Shown here: piece after piece, positions 31,198-40,149 of the stretch
Numbering within the stretch: position 1 is the stretch's first letter
Layout of the letters: each line of letters begins with the position of its first letter
The notes under the pieces: generated by a model
The model's database searches: none
Told to the model about the DNA's origin: nothing
Seen by the model: the letters and a program-made list of their open reading frames with translations, nothing else
Position numbers and translations under genes: made by a program
DNA from: Dichetophora obliterata
Taxonomy: Eukaryota; Arthropoda; Insecta; Diptera; Sciomyzidae
Assembly (NCBI GenBank): GCA_963920525.1
Contig: OY986439.1
Location: forward strand, 29,317,819-29,381,818
Length of the DNA stretch: 64,000 bases
Direction: 5' to 3'

Positions 31198-31957
31198 AGT
31201 TATGTTCCTTGCTTAGAGCAGTTTGATTGAAACACACTTTTCTTTTCTGCTGTAAACTTAGAACTGAACTTTATTACAACTCTTTCTTAAAATCTAACCA
31301 ATTCGTTTTCGAAATGTAAATGTGTAAAAGTATGTAAAGATATAAATGGAAGAAATACAATTGTAAAATAGGAGAAATGTAATGTATGTAAAAGAAATAC
31401 AATGTGGTTAATATGTAAAAGTTAATAGTCGCAAAGTGTTGCCTAATTTATAGTTGCAACATAATATCAAAAATGCAAGGGTTTCATTTTAATGTCTTGT
31501 GGTTAATATGTAGAATAAATAATCGTAAAATGTTGCCCAATTTATGGTTGCAACATAATATCAGAAATGCAAGAGTTTGATTTTAATGTTATATTTTAAA
31601 ATTGAACCTATTTTAATAGTTGCGATTTATGAGGAAAAAAATAAAGAAAGAGTGTAAATAAAATTGGAACACTTAAAATATCTTATTGATTACGCTGCAC
31701 TTTAAGTAGTGCAGTGGGGCTTATTATGTTGTTGTTTCTGGTGCTATTGTTGTGGGTGCCGAGATTTAATTGCCGTTTGTGCTGTTGTTGTAAATGTAGT
31801 AACGATGTCTTTGACTTGTTGGTTAATTTGGTATTGTTGTTGTGTTTGTTGTAATTGTTACTGTAAGTGTTGCAGCGGCGTATTGAGCCTCGATGGTTTG
31901 GGTGGTGGCTGAGAAGTATATGTATTTGTTGTTGTCGTTTGAGTGGGGGTCGTAACT
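31198..31957 (-). repeat. Errantivirus 3' LTR (760 bp)
   Basis: Same length as 38902-39661 and no difference noticed by eye. On the minus strand AATAAA lies at 31275-31270, about 70 nt before the LTR end. The last codons of env lie inside it. An internal ~95-bp block is tandemly duplicated (about 31404-31500 and 31498-31590: TGGTTAATATGTA..., GTTGCAACATAATATCA). Confidence 0.95.
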
Positions 31958-33549
31958 CCTCCCCCCCCAGTATGAAGTGAGGGCCATAAAGATTGTGCAG
32001 TGGCCCTTACGAAATTGGTTTGCGGTGTATAAATTGATGCCATTATTTTCCTAGGGACGTAAATGAAGATCAGGACAAGGATTACAATTAACGTATATTG
32101 CAGTGCGTCTTGGGCATATGTAATTGTGCTGAGGTGTTTAACTGATGCGTAGCTTTCGATTTGATGGTCGCGAAGTTTTTCCAAGTTTAGGGCTTCGGTT
32201 ACTGACAGGGCTTGTATTCCTGAGTGTGTTATTGGCAGGATATGTATCTCGTCCCAGAAAATTCCAACATTGCTCTTGTAGATGATACCTCTTATAGCGA
32301 TGTCGCAGTTCTGGAAATGAATAGCACCGGTACCTTCAACTGTGTATTGTCTTTGACTGCAAGTAGAATTTATTAGTGTATAGGGTATATTAATATAGAC
32401 GATAAAGTTGGCTTCTGGCTGGAAGATTGTTGTTATCTTTCCGAGGTCATACAGGTCGCAGTGTCCAGGTTGATTTTGCATGAGCTGCCCCAGGCATTTA
32501 GATTCTTGAGTGTTTTCTTTTTGGATTGGTTTTTGGCAAAAGTATATTTTAGATATTCTTTGGCATGTTTTGTCGAAAAACTGAATTGTTTTGTTATTGT
32601 AAGTTATGTATGATTTTGTTATTATTTGCTTTGTTATGTTTATAGGGGTAGGTATAATATGATATAGCTGATAATTTTCTGTATAAAGATTAGGTATTTG
32701 AACATTGAATATGACATTAGAATGATTATAATATGCTTGTAATTGTAATAGTTCGTATATTTCTTCATCTGTTTCAATTTTAATGGATTGATTAATCATA
32801 TAATTTCTAATTTCTTGTAACTCTTTTTGGTTTAATATAAGCTTGGATATAATGTTTAGTTTGGCTAATAGTATGGCTTCTGCTATGTCTGTGATATGAT
32901 TGAATAAAATATCTATATTGTAGTTAAGTTGGTTAAGATATTGCATTTCTTCTAGAATATTTTCATTTCTTTTAATTTTATTGGCTGTTTCTTTTGAATA
33001 TTTGTTTACAAATTTTTCAATTGTGCTATGTTCATTATTCATGTGTTCAGTAATATTTTTAAATCTTGCGATCATTTGCATATTCAATTTGTTTTGATTG
33101 ACCGATTCTTTTTGTAAGTTTTCTTCATTTTCTTTTAATTTTGTTATTTCATTATTTAAATTTTGTGCATCAACCGCATCCATGTTTCCTGTAATAAACT
33201 TTACTACTGATCCTAGTCCATTCAAGATACCCCTTTTTTGTCTAGCAACAGGTGATAGTGTTTGAATTTTATTCTTTAGTTCGAAAAGTTTCATTTCAGT
33301 TACTTTTATAAGATTTGGTTGTATACCTTGTGCTTTAATTTCAGTAAAGGTAGTGGATAATTTGTTAATGTTTTCATGGTATTTGTCTAGGTCGATTATA
33401 TGGATTAAATTGTTATACCCTTTTACTACTCGTGCCGGTCCGAGTCTGAGTGGAATTATACCTTGGTTATCTTTGACGTTATGAATCTCTATTAACTGTC
33501 CAATGACCAGTTGTACCCTAAAAAGTGAAAATATACAAATATAATGCAA
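31858..33549 (-). CDS. env: Errantivirus env: class I-like fusion glycoprotein
   Basis: A 563-aa envelope precursor of the insect errantivirus type, related to baculovirus F proteins, expected to be made from a spliced RNA and to mediate cell-to-cell transfer. Visible features: a hydrophobic N-terminus (about 1-18) that may act as signal peptide; a furin site RQKR at 103-106 followed by a glycine-rich fusion-peptide-like segment (GILNGLGSVVKFITG); long amphipathic helices (about 115-240); several N-glycosylation sequons; and a membrane segment near 485-500 (IVILVLIFIYV). The frame does not stop before the polypurine tract: it reads through it and about 33 codons into the 3' LTR, giving a Pro/Thr-rich tail. 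The frame is intact. The ATG starts 48 nt after pol ends. Confidence 0.9.
   Translation of the reverse strand: MHYICIFSLFRVQLVIGQLIEIHNVKDNQGIIPLRLGPARVVKGYNNLIHIIDLDKYHENINKLSTTFTEIKAQGIQPNLIKVTEMKLFELKNKIQTLSPVARQKRGILNGLGSVVKFITGNMDAVDAQNLNNEITKLKENEENLQKESVNQNKLNMQMIARFKNITEHMNNEHSTIEKFVNKYSKETANKIKRNENILEEMQYLNQLNYNIDILFNHITDIAEAILLAKLNIISKLILNQKELQEIRNYMINQSIKIETDEEIYELLQLQAYYNHSNVIFNVQIPNLYTENYQLYHIIPTPINITKQIITKSYITYNNKTIQFFDKTCQRISKIYFCQKPIQKENTQESKCLGQLMQNQPGHCDLYDLGKITTIFQPEANFIVYINIPYTLINSTCSQRQYTVEGTGAIHFQNCDIAIRGIIYKSNVGIFWDEIHILPITHSGIQALSVTEALNLEKLRDHQIESYASVKHLSTITYAQDALQYTLIVILVLIFIYVPRKIMASIYTPQTNFVRATAQSLWPSLHTGGGGVTTPTQTTTTNTYTSQPPPKPSRLNTPLQHLQ
31958..31968 (-). promoter_or_regulatory. 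Errantivirus polypurine tract
   Basis: GGGGGGGGAGG on the minus strand directly abuts the 3' LTR. It lies within the env reading frame. Confidence 0.9.
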
Positions 33550-33597
33550 GCTAAAAGTGCCTATTGGAAAAAAAAATTCGAGGTATAATGTTAAAAT

Positions 33598-36500
33598 TTA
33601 TGGTTTATTTTGTTTTCTTAGTTTGGATTTGTGTAATTTTTGGTCTTTTATTGTGGTTAATGTGACTTTTTTATTGCGTTTTACTTTATGTTTTGTGAAT
33701 CTAGGAGTCATTTTATTTCTTCTATTTTCTTTTCTAAATATGGTTTTGTTGCTGTCGAAATTTTCGGGTTCGTCTCTAGTTACATTGATTTTATCTATGT
33801 TAAGGCTTGTAATTTGTTTAAGCTGTTCACATATTTTTGGGTATAGAATCTCCTGATATTCTTTTAACTTTTGAAGGTATTCGTGTTCATTGTGAAATGA
33901 AATTATGTTATTGAATTTGTATGTTCTGCCAAAAAATAACTCGTAGGGAGTGTGTTTGGTGGCGGAGTGAATTGCGTTATTGTAAGTTATAAATGTTTCT
34001 GCTAAAATTTCGTCATGTTCAAGAGATAGATTGTTTTCTTTTCGAGTTGTAAGTAAAATTCTGTAAATTTCAGTTAAAGTGGAATGCATACGCTCTACTG
34101 GAGAATTACTACTCGATTGTTGGAATGACGTAAAATGCAGTTCTATTTGGTACTGACGACAGAAGTCCTTAAATATATTTGCCATAAATTCTTGACCTTG
34201 GTCACATACAATTTTTCGAGGTGTACCGTAAACACTGATGTATGTTTTTAATGCTTTTAGGATGGATACGCTATTTTTCGATTGTAGATTATAACCTGCT
34301 CCGAACTTAGAAAATTTGTCAATTATTGTTAAGATAGGGTGATTGTTAATTGTATATATATCGATGTGCAAAATATCGAGTGGCTTAATAGGTGTTTCTG
34401 GTTTTTCAAATTTTGTTTTAGGGGGATTCCTATCGTATTTTTGAGTTTTGCAGGTTTCGCAGTTATTAATTGTTTGTGTGATTTTATTTTTCATAAATGG
34501 AAAGTAGTACTTTCTTTTGAGATGCAAATGTGTTTCATTTATTCCTCTATGGTTATGTCGATTGTGATAATCCCTAATCAACTGTTCTTGTTCGTCGCTT
34601 TGTGTTATGTCCTGTAATATTTCCATGCAGCGTATTACACGGAATATTTGGGTATGTGAAAAATATTTGGAGTATACATCCTGGACTATTCTGAATGTAT
34701 CGTCATCCGTATAGATGGCAGATAATTTATTAGGTGCCATATAGTTTTTTAAAATTTGAGTAATACTGTCTTCATTAAAATTAGTTTTTCGGATTATGCG
34801 TCTTTGTTTATTTCTAAATGGAATTTCGACTGTGATTTCAGGTGCTTGGCTTGATATTTGTAGAATTATTTGTAGATTAAAATCGTTTAGTGGTTTTTCG
34901 GAAATAGCTATTCCATCGTTGAGATTTTCTATAGCAGAGTGAATTGTGCTTCCGTTTGTAGCGTGATTAGATTCTGTATCGTTAATGTTTACGTCCACGT
35001 TAGTGTTTGGTTTATCCTGTATTATTCTGCTTAAAGCGTCGGCATTTGAATTAAGCTTTCCCTTTTTATAGACTATCTCGTAATCATACTCCTCTAATTT
35101 AAGGCGCCAGCGAATGAGTTTAGAGTTGGGTTCTTTCAAACTCATAAGCCAGGTTAGAGGTCTATGGTCAGTAACTATCTTGAATTTTCTACCATAAAGG
35201 TATGGCCGAAAGTACTTAGTCGCCCACATAATGGCGAGTAACTCTTTTTCTATAGTAGAATAATTTGTTTCCGAGTCGGAAAGCGTTCTACTCGCGTAGC
35301 AAACTGGCTTATCACTGCCTATAGTGCCTTGGGATAAGACTGCGCCTAGAGCATAATTACTAGCGTCTGTTGTGAGAATAAACGGTTTGGAGAAGTCTGG
35401 ATACTGCAGTATTGGGTCATTTGTTAAAAGGTGTCTACATGTATTGAATGCCTGTATATATCGATCATTAATTACGATTTTCTTGTCTTTTTTTAGGCAC
35501 TCAGTAAGAGGTTTTATAAGTTTTGATAGATCTTTAATGAATTTTCGGTAATAACCTAGTAACCCAAGAAAAGCTTTAATTTGTTTCCTAGTTTGCGGAA
35601 TTGGATAATTTTGGATGGCTTCTATTTTGGAAGGATTTGGTTTGATACCATCTGTTGATACAATGTGTCCCAGGAACGCTACTTCTTTATGCAGGAACTC
35701 TGACTTGTCTAGTTGGATTTTGAAGTTTGCCGAACGTAATTTTTCAAAAACTTTTTCAAGACTTTCAAGATGTTCTTGAAGAGAAGTTGAGTAGATTATT
35801 ATATCATCTAGGTAGACAAGACAAATTTTTCCTACTAATTCTCTAAGAACATTGTCCATCACTCTCTGAAACGTTGATGGAGCGTTCTTTAGACCGAATG
35901 GCATTCTTATGTATTCATAGTGACCACCTTCTACTGTGAACGCAGTTTTTTGTATATGTTTATGATGCATTTCTATTTGATGAAAACCGCTTGCTAAGTC
36001 AAGCGTAGAAAAATATACACATTTACCTAGTTTATCCAGAATTTCATTTATATTGGGGAACGGGTACCTATCTGATATTGTTTTTTCATTAAGCTTCCGA
36101 TAGTCTATGACGAGGCGCCACTTTTGTTTTCCACTGGAGTCCTTTTTCTTTGGAACGATCCAAACGGGAGAACTCCAAGGGGAATAGCTATGGCGGATTA
36201 TTCCCTGTTGAAGCATTTTTGCGATTTGACATTGTACCTCGTCTTTGTGGACGTATGGATATCTGTACGATTTGGTGTAAATTGGAATGTCATCTGTTGT
36301 GGATATTTTGTGCTTAATTTCGTTGGAGAATGTTAATTGTTCTCCTTCTTTGTAGAATACGTCGTTATTTTTCTTACAGAGTTTCAATAACTTTTGTTTT
36401 TCTTCTGAATTCAGATGGTCTAATCTGAGAATTTCTGATAAGTCTACAAAGTGGTTTGGGTCATAAGTATTATCTGGGTTTATATTATTTAATTCGACAA

Positions 36501-37164
36501 AGTCAGAAGTGTTGTAAGTGTTTACTTTAAGAGGCTGTTCAAGAAAAAGGGATTGTTCATTTTCAGAAAAATTTATTACTTCCAGTGAAGCAACCCAGTT
36601 TTTTGATTCGTATATACCTTCTGATATAACTAAGTTAGGTTTAAGTTCTGTGTTTCTGAGATAAATTGATCCATTTTGAGTGTCTACTGGCAATTCAATA
36701 ACTGTTTTAGATCTAGGTGCAATCAAGTATTTTTTTGATATTATATTTGGTTTAAATTGTAGATTAATAGTTGAGTTTTGTGTATTAAGTGATTTGCTAA
36801 CAAGATTAACTGTTGCACCGAGTTGAGTAAGGGCATCAAGTCCGATTAGTCCATCGAAATAATTATGGAATTTGAAGAGAAGGAATATGAGATTACCGCG
36901 TTGATTGAATTCACGAAATATAGGTAATGATACTTGCTCATTAAGAGTATATTTTCCAAGTATAGTAGAGATTGAAGTTAATTTACATTTTTTAATATCG
37001 TCCTTATGTATGAATTCGGGATTAATAAATGAGGCTGACGCTCCCGTATCTATAAGAAATCTCAATGGTCTACCAAAAGGGGATGATATGTTAACATATG
37101 CTAGCTCAGATCCATGTCTATTTACGTCTATGTATCCTGTTGGTTCGGTGAGGCTGATCGGAAA
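33598..37164 (-). CDS. pol: Errantivirus pol: protease, reverse transcriptase, RNase H, integrase
   Basis: About 1188 residues when entered by -1 shift from gag. Domains in order: aspartic protease (LIDTGAS near residue 40); reverse transcriptase (RLVIDYRKLN near 350, RMPFGLKNAPSTFQ near 420, catalytic YLDD near 450, LGYYRKFI near 530); RNase H (TTDAS near 596, then ATKYFRPYLYG and TDHRPLTWL); integrase zinc domain HX3H...CX2C (866-901); and the integrase core with HIDIY near 933, CDQGQE near 987 and PVERMHS near 1022 carrying the D, D and E. A basic tail ends the protein. The first in-frame start-like codon is a TTG at 37065, but the frame is open upstream to the shift site, and the protease lies too close to that TTG for it to be the real start. 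No stops or frameshifts. Confidence 0.95.
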   Translation of the reverse strand, partial: FPISLTEPTGYIDVNRHGSELAYVNISSPFGRPLRFLIDTGASASFINPEFIHKDDIKKCKLTSISTILGKYTLNEQVSLPIFREFNQRGNLIFLLFKFHNYFDGLIGLDALTQLGATVNLVSKSLNTQNSTINLQFKPNIISKKYLIAPRSKTVIELPVDTQNGSIYLRNTELKPNLVISEGIYESKNWVASLEVINFSENEQSLFLEQPLKVNTYNTSDFVELNNINPDNTYDPNHFVDLSEILRLDHLNSEEKQKLLKLCKKNNDVFYKEGEQLTFSNEIKHKISTTDDIPIYTKSYRYPYVHKDEVQCQIAKMLQQGIIRHSYSPWSSPVWIVPKKKDSSGKQKWRLVIDYRKLNEKTISDRYPFPNINEILDKLGKCVYFSTLDLASGFHQIEMHHKHIQKTAFTVEGGHYEYIRMPFGLKNAPSTFQRVMDNVLRELVGKICLVYLDDIIIYSTSLQEHLESLEKVFEKLRSANFKIQLDKSEFLHKEVAFLGHIVSTDGIKPNPSKIEAIQNYPIPQTRKQIKAFLGLLGYYRKFIKDLSKLIKPLTECLKKDKKIVINDRYIQAFNTCRHLLTNDPILQYPDFSKPFILTTDASNYALGAVLSQGTIGSDKPVCYASRTLSDSETNYSTIEKELLAIMWATKYFRPYLYGRKFKIVTDHRPLTWLMSLKEPNSKLIRWRLKLEEYDYEIVYKKGKLNSNADALSRIIQDKPNTNVDVNINDTESNHATNGSTIHSAIENLNDGIAISEKPLNDFNLQIILQISSQAPEITVEIPFRNKQRRIIRKTNFNEDSITQILKNYMAPNKLSAIYTDDDTFRIVQDVYSKYFSHTQIFRVIRCMEILQDITQSDEQEQLIRDYHNRHNHRGINETHLHLKRKYYFPFMKNKITQTINNCETCKTQKYDRNPPKTKFEKPETPIKPLDILHIDIYTINNHPILTIIDKFSKFGAGYNLQSKNSVSILKALKTYISVYGTPRKIVCDQGQEFMANIFKDFCRQYQIELHFTSFQQSSSNSPVERMHSTLTEIYRILLTTRKENNLSLEHDEILAETFITYNNAIHSATKHTPYELFFGRTYKFNNIISFHNEHEYLQKLKEYQEILYPKICEQLKQITSLNIDKINVTRDEPENFDSNKTIFRKENRRNKMTPRFTKHKVKRNKKVTLTTIKDQKLHKSKLRKQNKP

Positions 37165-38429
37165 AAATTTTGATCATCTTCAATGTTATTGATGTCTTCT
37201 ATTGAGTCATCTGTATATTGATCTAATTGTTGTTGGTAAGAGGTATTGGGGCGTTGGGTCCTTGGATTTTTATTTATGTTATGAAATTCTTCTGTTCTTG
37301 GTCTTGTCATCCTGGAAAATTTAGAACGCATGCTTACATCGGAATTATTATTCCTTTGAGATACAGTGGAGTTTTTAGTGTTTGTAAAACCTGAACTTGT
37401 GTCCATTGGTTCTGGTTGTGGTTGTCTGGCAGAAAATGACGAATTGTTATTATTGTTGTGGTTATTTCTAAAAGGGTTATGATTAGGATTAAACCTATTG
37501 TATGTTGGTGGGTTATTAAATCGGGACTGGTTTGGGTTATATGTGTTTTGGTAGTAATTTGATGTGTTTGGATTATAGTTAGACGTATTTGGTGTAAAGT
37601 TACGTGGGTTTTGCATTCTTGCTGGATATTTATTGAACGTATTATATGGCTTATATTGTTTACTCTGATATGTGTTTCTTTCTGATCTCATGTAATGAAT
37701 ATTTTGTTCTTTTATACAGTAGGCTAAAGCAGTGGCCAAGGATTCTGGCCTCATAGCCCTAATGTTTGAGCCAAGTGGCTCTCTAAGACCACTTAAAAAT
37801 GAGTTTAGACACATTTCCGCAAATAGTTCTTTTTTTGCTGCTACAACATTTTGATCACTTTCGTGTATCAAAATATTGTTGCACAGTGTAGCCTGAATTT
37901 CTATTATTTCACTGAAAAAATTTTCTACAGTTTTGTTGTATTGTCGTAAGTTGTGTAAATCCCTAATAAGTGAAGTCTCCGATCTTTTGTCAGAGTAATG
38001 CAGAATTAAGTTAGTTTTTATGTTTTCCCAATTGAGTGACGTTCCGTACATATTTAGTACTTCGTTTGCCTGACCGACTATCTTATTTCGTATTGCCCTT
38101 AGTAGTATTTGTCCTTGAGGCGTATGACTAGCACCTCTTGTATGTAACAATATTTCCTCTACGTTATTTAGAAATTCGTATAGTAGTCGAGGATTGCCAT
38201 CATATTGAGGCAAATCCTTTATTGCATCTGGAATGCGAAGTGACTGAAAAATATCCACATATACAGGGGCAGGGGTGGGAAGGGTTGGGATGGGGGCTGT
38301 ATTTTCCATAGTAAATTCTCTACTTGGTTCTTCTAGAATTGAACTAAGGCTTCTGCTTTTAAAAAGATTACTGAGGGAAACTGAATAGGGCTGATTTTCT
38401 GCACGTTTTTTCTGGGTTTTTTTCCACAT
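37128..38429 (-). CDS. gag: Errantivirus gag: capsid precursor
   Basis: A 433-aa structural protein that assembles particles. The central part (about 60-240) has the errantivirus/gypsy capsid look, with PQYDGNPRLLYEFLNNVEEILL and RDLHNLRQYNKTVENFFSEI motifs. The C-terminal part (about 260-370) is strongly Asn/Tyr/Pro-rich. No Cys-His zinc knuckle is present; basic Arg/Asn-rich sequence may take over RNA binding, as is usual for errantivirus Gag. The ATG at 38429 follows a leader of about 470 nt after the primer binding site. The last 43 nt overlap the pol frame, where the slippery site lies. Confidence 0.92.
   Translation of the reverse strand: MWKKTQKKRAENQPYSVSLSNLFKSRSLSSILEEPSREFTMENTAPIPTLPTPAPVYVDIFQSLRIPDAIKDLPQYDGNPRLLYEFLNNVEEILLHTRGASHTPQGQILLRAIRNKIVGQANEVLNMYGTSLNWENIKTNLILHYSDKRSETSLIRDLHNLRQYNKTVENFFSEIIEIQATLCNNILIHESDQNVVAAKKELFAEMCLNSFLSGLREPLGSNIRAMRPESLATALAYCIKEQNIHYMRSERNTYQSKQYKPYNTFNKYPARMQNPRNFTPNTSNYNPNTSNYYQNTYNPNQSRFNNPPTYNRFNPNHNPFRNNHNNNNNSSFSARQPQPEPMDTSSGFTNTKNSTVSQRNNNSDVSMRSKFSRMTRPRTEEFHNINKNPRTQRPNTSYQQQLDQYTDDSIEDINNIEDDQNFFRSASPNQQDT
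37164..37170 (-). promoter_or_regulatory. Probable -1 ribosomal frameshift site (A AAT TTT)
   Basis: On the minus strand the heptamer A-AAT-TTT is in the correct X-XXY-YYZ phase with the gag codons. The -1 frame is open from here into pol, and gag stops 36 nt later. No downstream pseudoknot was modelled. Confidence 0.8.
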
Positions 38430-38892
38430 GAATTTTTTTCTTTGTTCTTTTTTTTTTATTGAATAAAATTGTTAACGTATTGAAATTTTTCTTTTCTTAT
38501 CCCCTTTTATTGAAAAAATTTATTTGTTTTATTTTTAAGCTTTGTTTTATTTAATTATTTTTCAGTTTTCGACTTACATGCTTCCAACGATGATGATGAT
38601 TAACTGCTTTAGCTGCATGATGCTTGTTGTTCGCTAGTCGTCCTTTCAGAGCGTTGAGTTCCAATGGCGATTAAAAGTTGATACTTAACCGATCTTGTGA
38701 AAAAAAAAATGTGCTGATATTCAGTCAACACTTATTTCAGAATATTATGTATCGATATTCTCTCGATAATAACTTCTGATAATTACAATAATTTTAGTTC
38801 GATATTCTTTCGAACAATTATTTTATCACTTATTCTTCAAATAAGAAGGATACTGATTATTCACTATTCACAAGATGGTTCGCCAAGCCGTA
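38430..38892 (-). other. Errantivirus leader between primer site and gag
   Basis: About 460 nt of AT-rich untranslated leader. No long ORF. Packaging signals and the env splice donor would be expected here but were not identified. Confidence 0.5.
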
Positions 38893-38902
38893 GACTGCGC
38901 CA
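38893..38902 (-). promoter_or_regulatory. Errantivirus primer binding site (tRNA-Ser type)
   Basis: TGGCGCAGTC on the minus strand, sharing its first T with the last LTR base. It complements the 3' end of fly serine tRNA (GACTGCGCCA), the primer used by 17.6 and 297. Confidence 0.88.
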
Positions 38903-39661
38903 GTTATGTTCCTTGCTTAGAGCAGTTTGATTGAAACACACTTTTCTTTTCTGCTGTAAACTTAGAACTGAACTTTATTACAACTCTTTCTTAAAATCTA
39001 ACCAATTCGTTTTCGAAATGTAAATGTGTAAAAGTATGTAAAGATATAAATGGAAGAAATACAATTGTAAAATAGGAGAAATGTAATGTATGTAAAAGAA
39101 ATACAATGTGGTTAATATGTAAAAGTTAATAGTCGCAAAGTGTTGCCTAATTTATAGTTGCAACATAATATCAAAAATGCAAGGGTTTCATTTTAATGTC
39201 TTGTGGTTAATATGTAGAATAAATAATCGTAAAATGTTGCCCAATTTATGGTTGCAACATAATATCAGAAATGCAAGAGTTTGATTTTAATGTTATATTT
39301 TAAAATTGAACCTATTTTAATAGTTGCGATTTATGAGGAAAAAAATAAAGAAAGAGTGTAAATAAAATTGGAACACTTAAAATATCTTATTGATTACGCT
39401 GCACTTTAAGTAGTGCAGTGGGGCTTATTATGTTGTTGTTTCTGGTGCTATTGTTGTGGGTGCCGAGATTTAATTGCCGTTTGTGCTGTTGTTGTAAATG
39501 TAGTAACGATGTCTTTGACTTGTTGGTTAATTTGGTATTGTTGTTGTGTTTGTTGTAATTGTTACTGTAAGTGTTGCAGCGGCGTATTGAGCCTCGATGG
39601 TTTGGGTGGTGGCTGAGAAGTATATGTATTTGTTGTTGTCGTTTGAGTGGGGGTCGTAACT
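38902..39661 (-). repeat. Errantivirus 5' LTR (760 bp)
   Basis: Starts AGTTATGTTCC and ends GTCGTAACT on the plus strand, equal in length to 31198-31957. The promoter should lie here, in minus orientation. Confidence 0.95.
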
Positions 39662-40144
39662 CGCGCGATGATAGGCTTTCGGTAGCCTACCATCTTGAGG
39701 TTAGAGTTAGGAGCTAAAATTGAGGAGAAGAAGTTGTGCTCCTCATTAACCACCAAAGGTTGTAGGGATCTCTGTTAAATGAAGAGTATCATTTAACAGA
39801 AATGACTCCACAAAATTTGGTTATTAATCAGGGGGTAATTAATAACAAATTAAAAGGTGCGTTTTTGAACATATTTATTACCTTATCGGCTGGTGGTTGA
39901 AATGAGAAGCAGGAAAATTAACAAAAGAGAATATGTACATTGCAATTTCAAGTAAGCTTAAGGCCCAGCTTTTAAGCTGGGTTTAGTTTACAGTATTTTA
40001 AGTTCATAATTTAAACTTTCAATTAAAGCCGCAGGCTTGAGCTGCGTTTAGTTACAAAAGTAAATTTAAGAATAAAAGTAAAAGAGTAAATTCATAAACT
40101 TCATTTATATGAAAACCATTTGGATACGCATCGGGGCGTAGACA
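39662..40144 (-). repeat. Element A 5' LTR, outer fragment
   Basis: Continues the LTR interrupted at 31197, matching about 20090-20572 with about six substitutions (for example AAATGACT for AAATAACT, and AAGGCCCAG for AAGGACCAG). It begins with the second copy of CGCG. Confidence 0.93.
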
Positions 40145-40149
40145 CACAT
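40145..40149. repeat. 5-bp target duplication of element A (right)
   Basis: CACAT, matching 20002-20006. Confidence 0.85.

Larger units (their letters stand above)
31198..39661 (-). mobile_element. Complete errantivirus (gypsy-group endogenous retrovirus of insects)
   Basis: An 8464-bp provirus on the minus strand with two 760-bp LTRs that look identical by eye, a primer binding site, gag, pol, env and a polypurine tract. The LTR tips AGTTA...TAACT, the serine-tRNA-type primer site, the gag-pol -1 shift and a furin-cleaved env place it in the errantivirus lineage (17.6/297/ZAM/gypsy). Comparison with the intact copy at 20081-20100 shows that insertion duplicated CGCG inside an alternating purine-pyrimidine run, which is the target preference known for this group. 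All three ORFs are open. Insertion is therefore recent; whether it is active is not known. Confidence 0.95.
20007..40144 (-). mobile_element. Element A: non-autonomous BEL/Pao-like LTR retrotransposon with two nested insertions
   Basis: Minus-orientation LTR element: 5' LTR on the right (31111-31197 plus 39662-40144), primer binding site at 31110, a short spliced zinc-knuckle gene, a large hairpin-repeat array, a polypurine stretch, and the 3' LTR at 20007-20572. Removing the errantivirus and its 4-bp duplication restores a right LTR of exactly 566 bp, the same length as the left one. The LTRs differ at about six positions. The LINE at 25320-30731 is a second insertion. Without both, element A is about 6.2 kb and carries no protease, reverse transcriptase or integrase, so it would depend on a helper. 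The BEL/Pao assignment rests on the Gag-type zinc knuckles and 5-bp duplication and is an inference. Confidence 0.85.

Noticed and set aside
31709..31912. 67-codon Cys-rich plus-strand ORF, repeated at 39413-39616
   Set aside because: Lies antisense in the LTR within a TGTTGT-rich stretch; present twice only because the LTR is.
33557..36336. Plus-strand ORFs opposite errantivirus pol
   Set aside because: Shadows of pol on the other strand.
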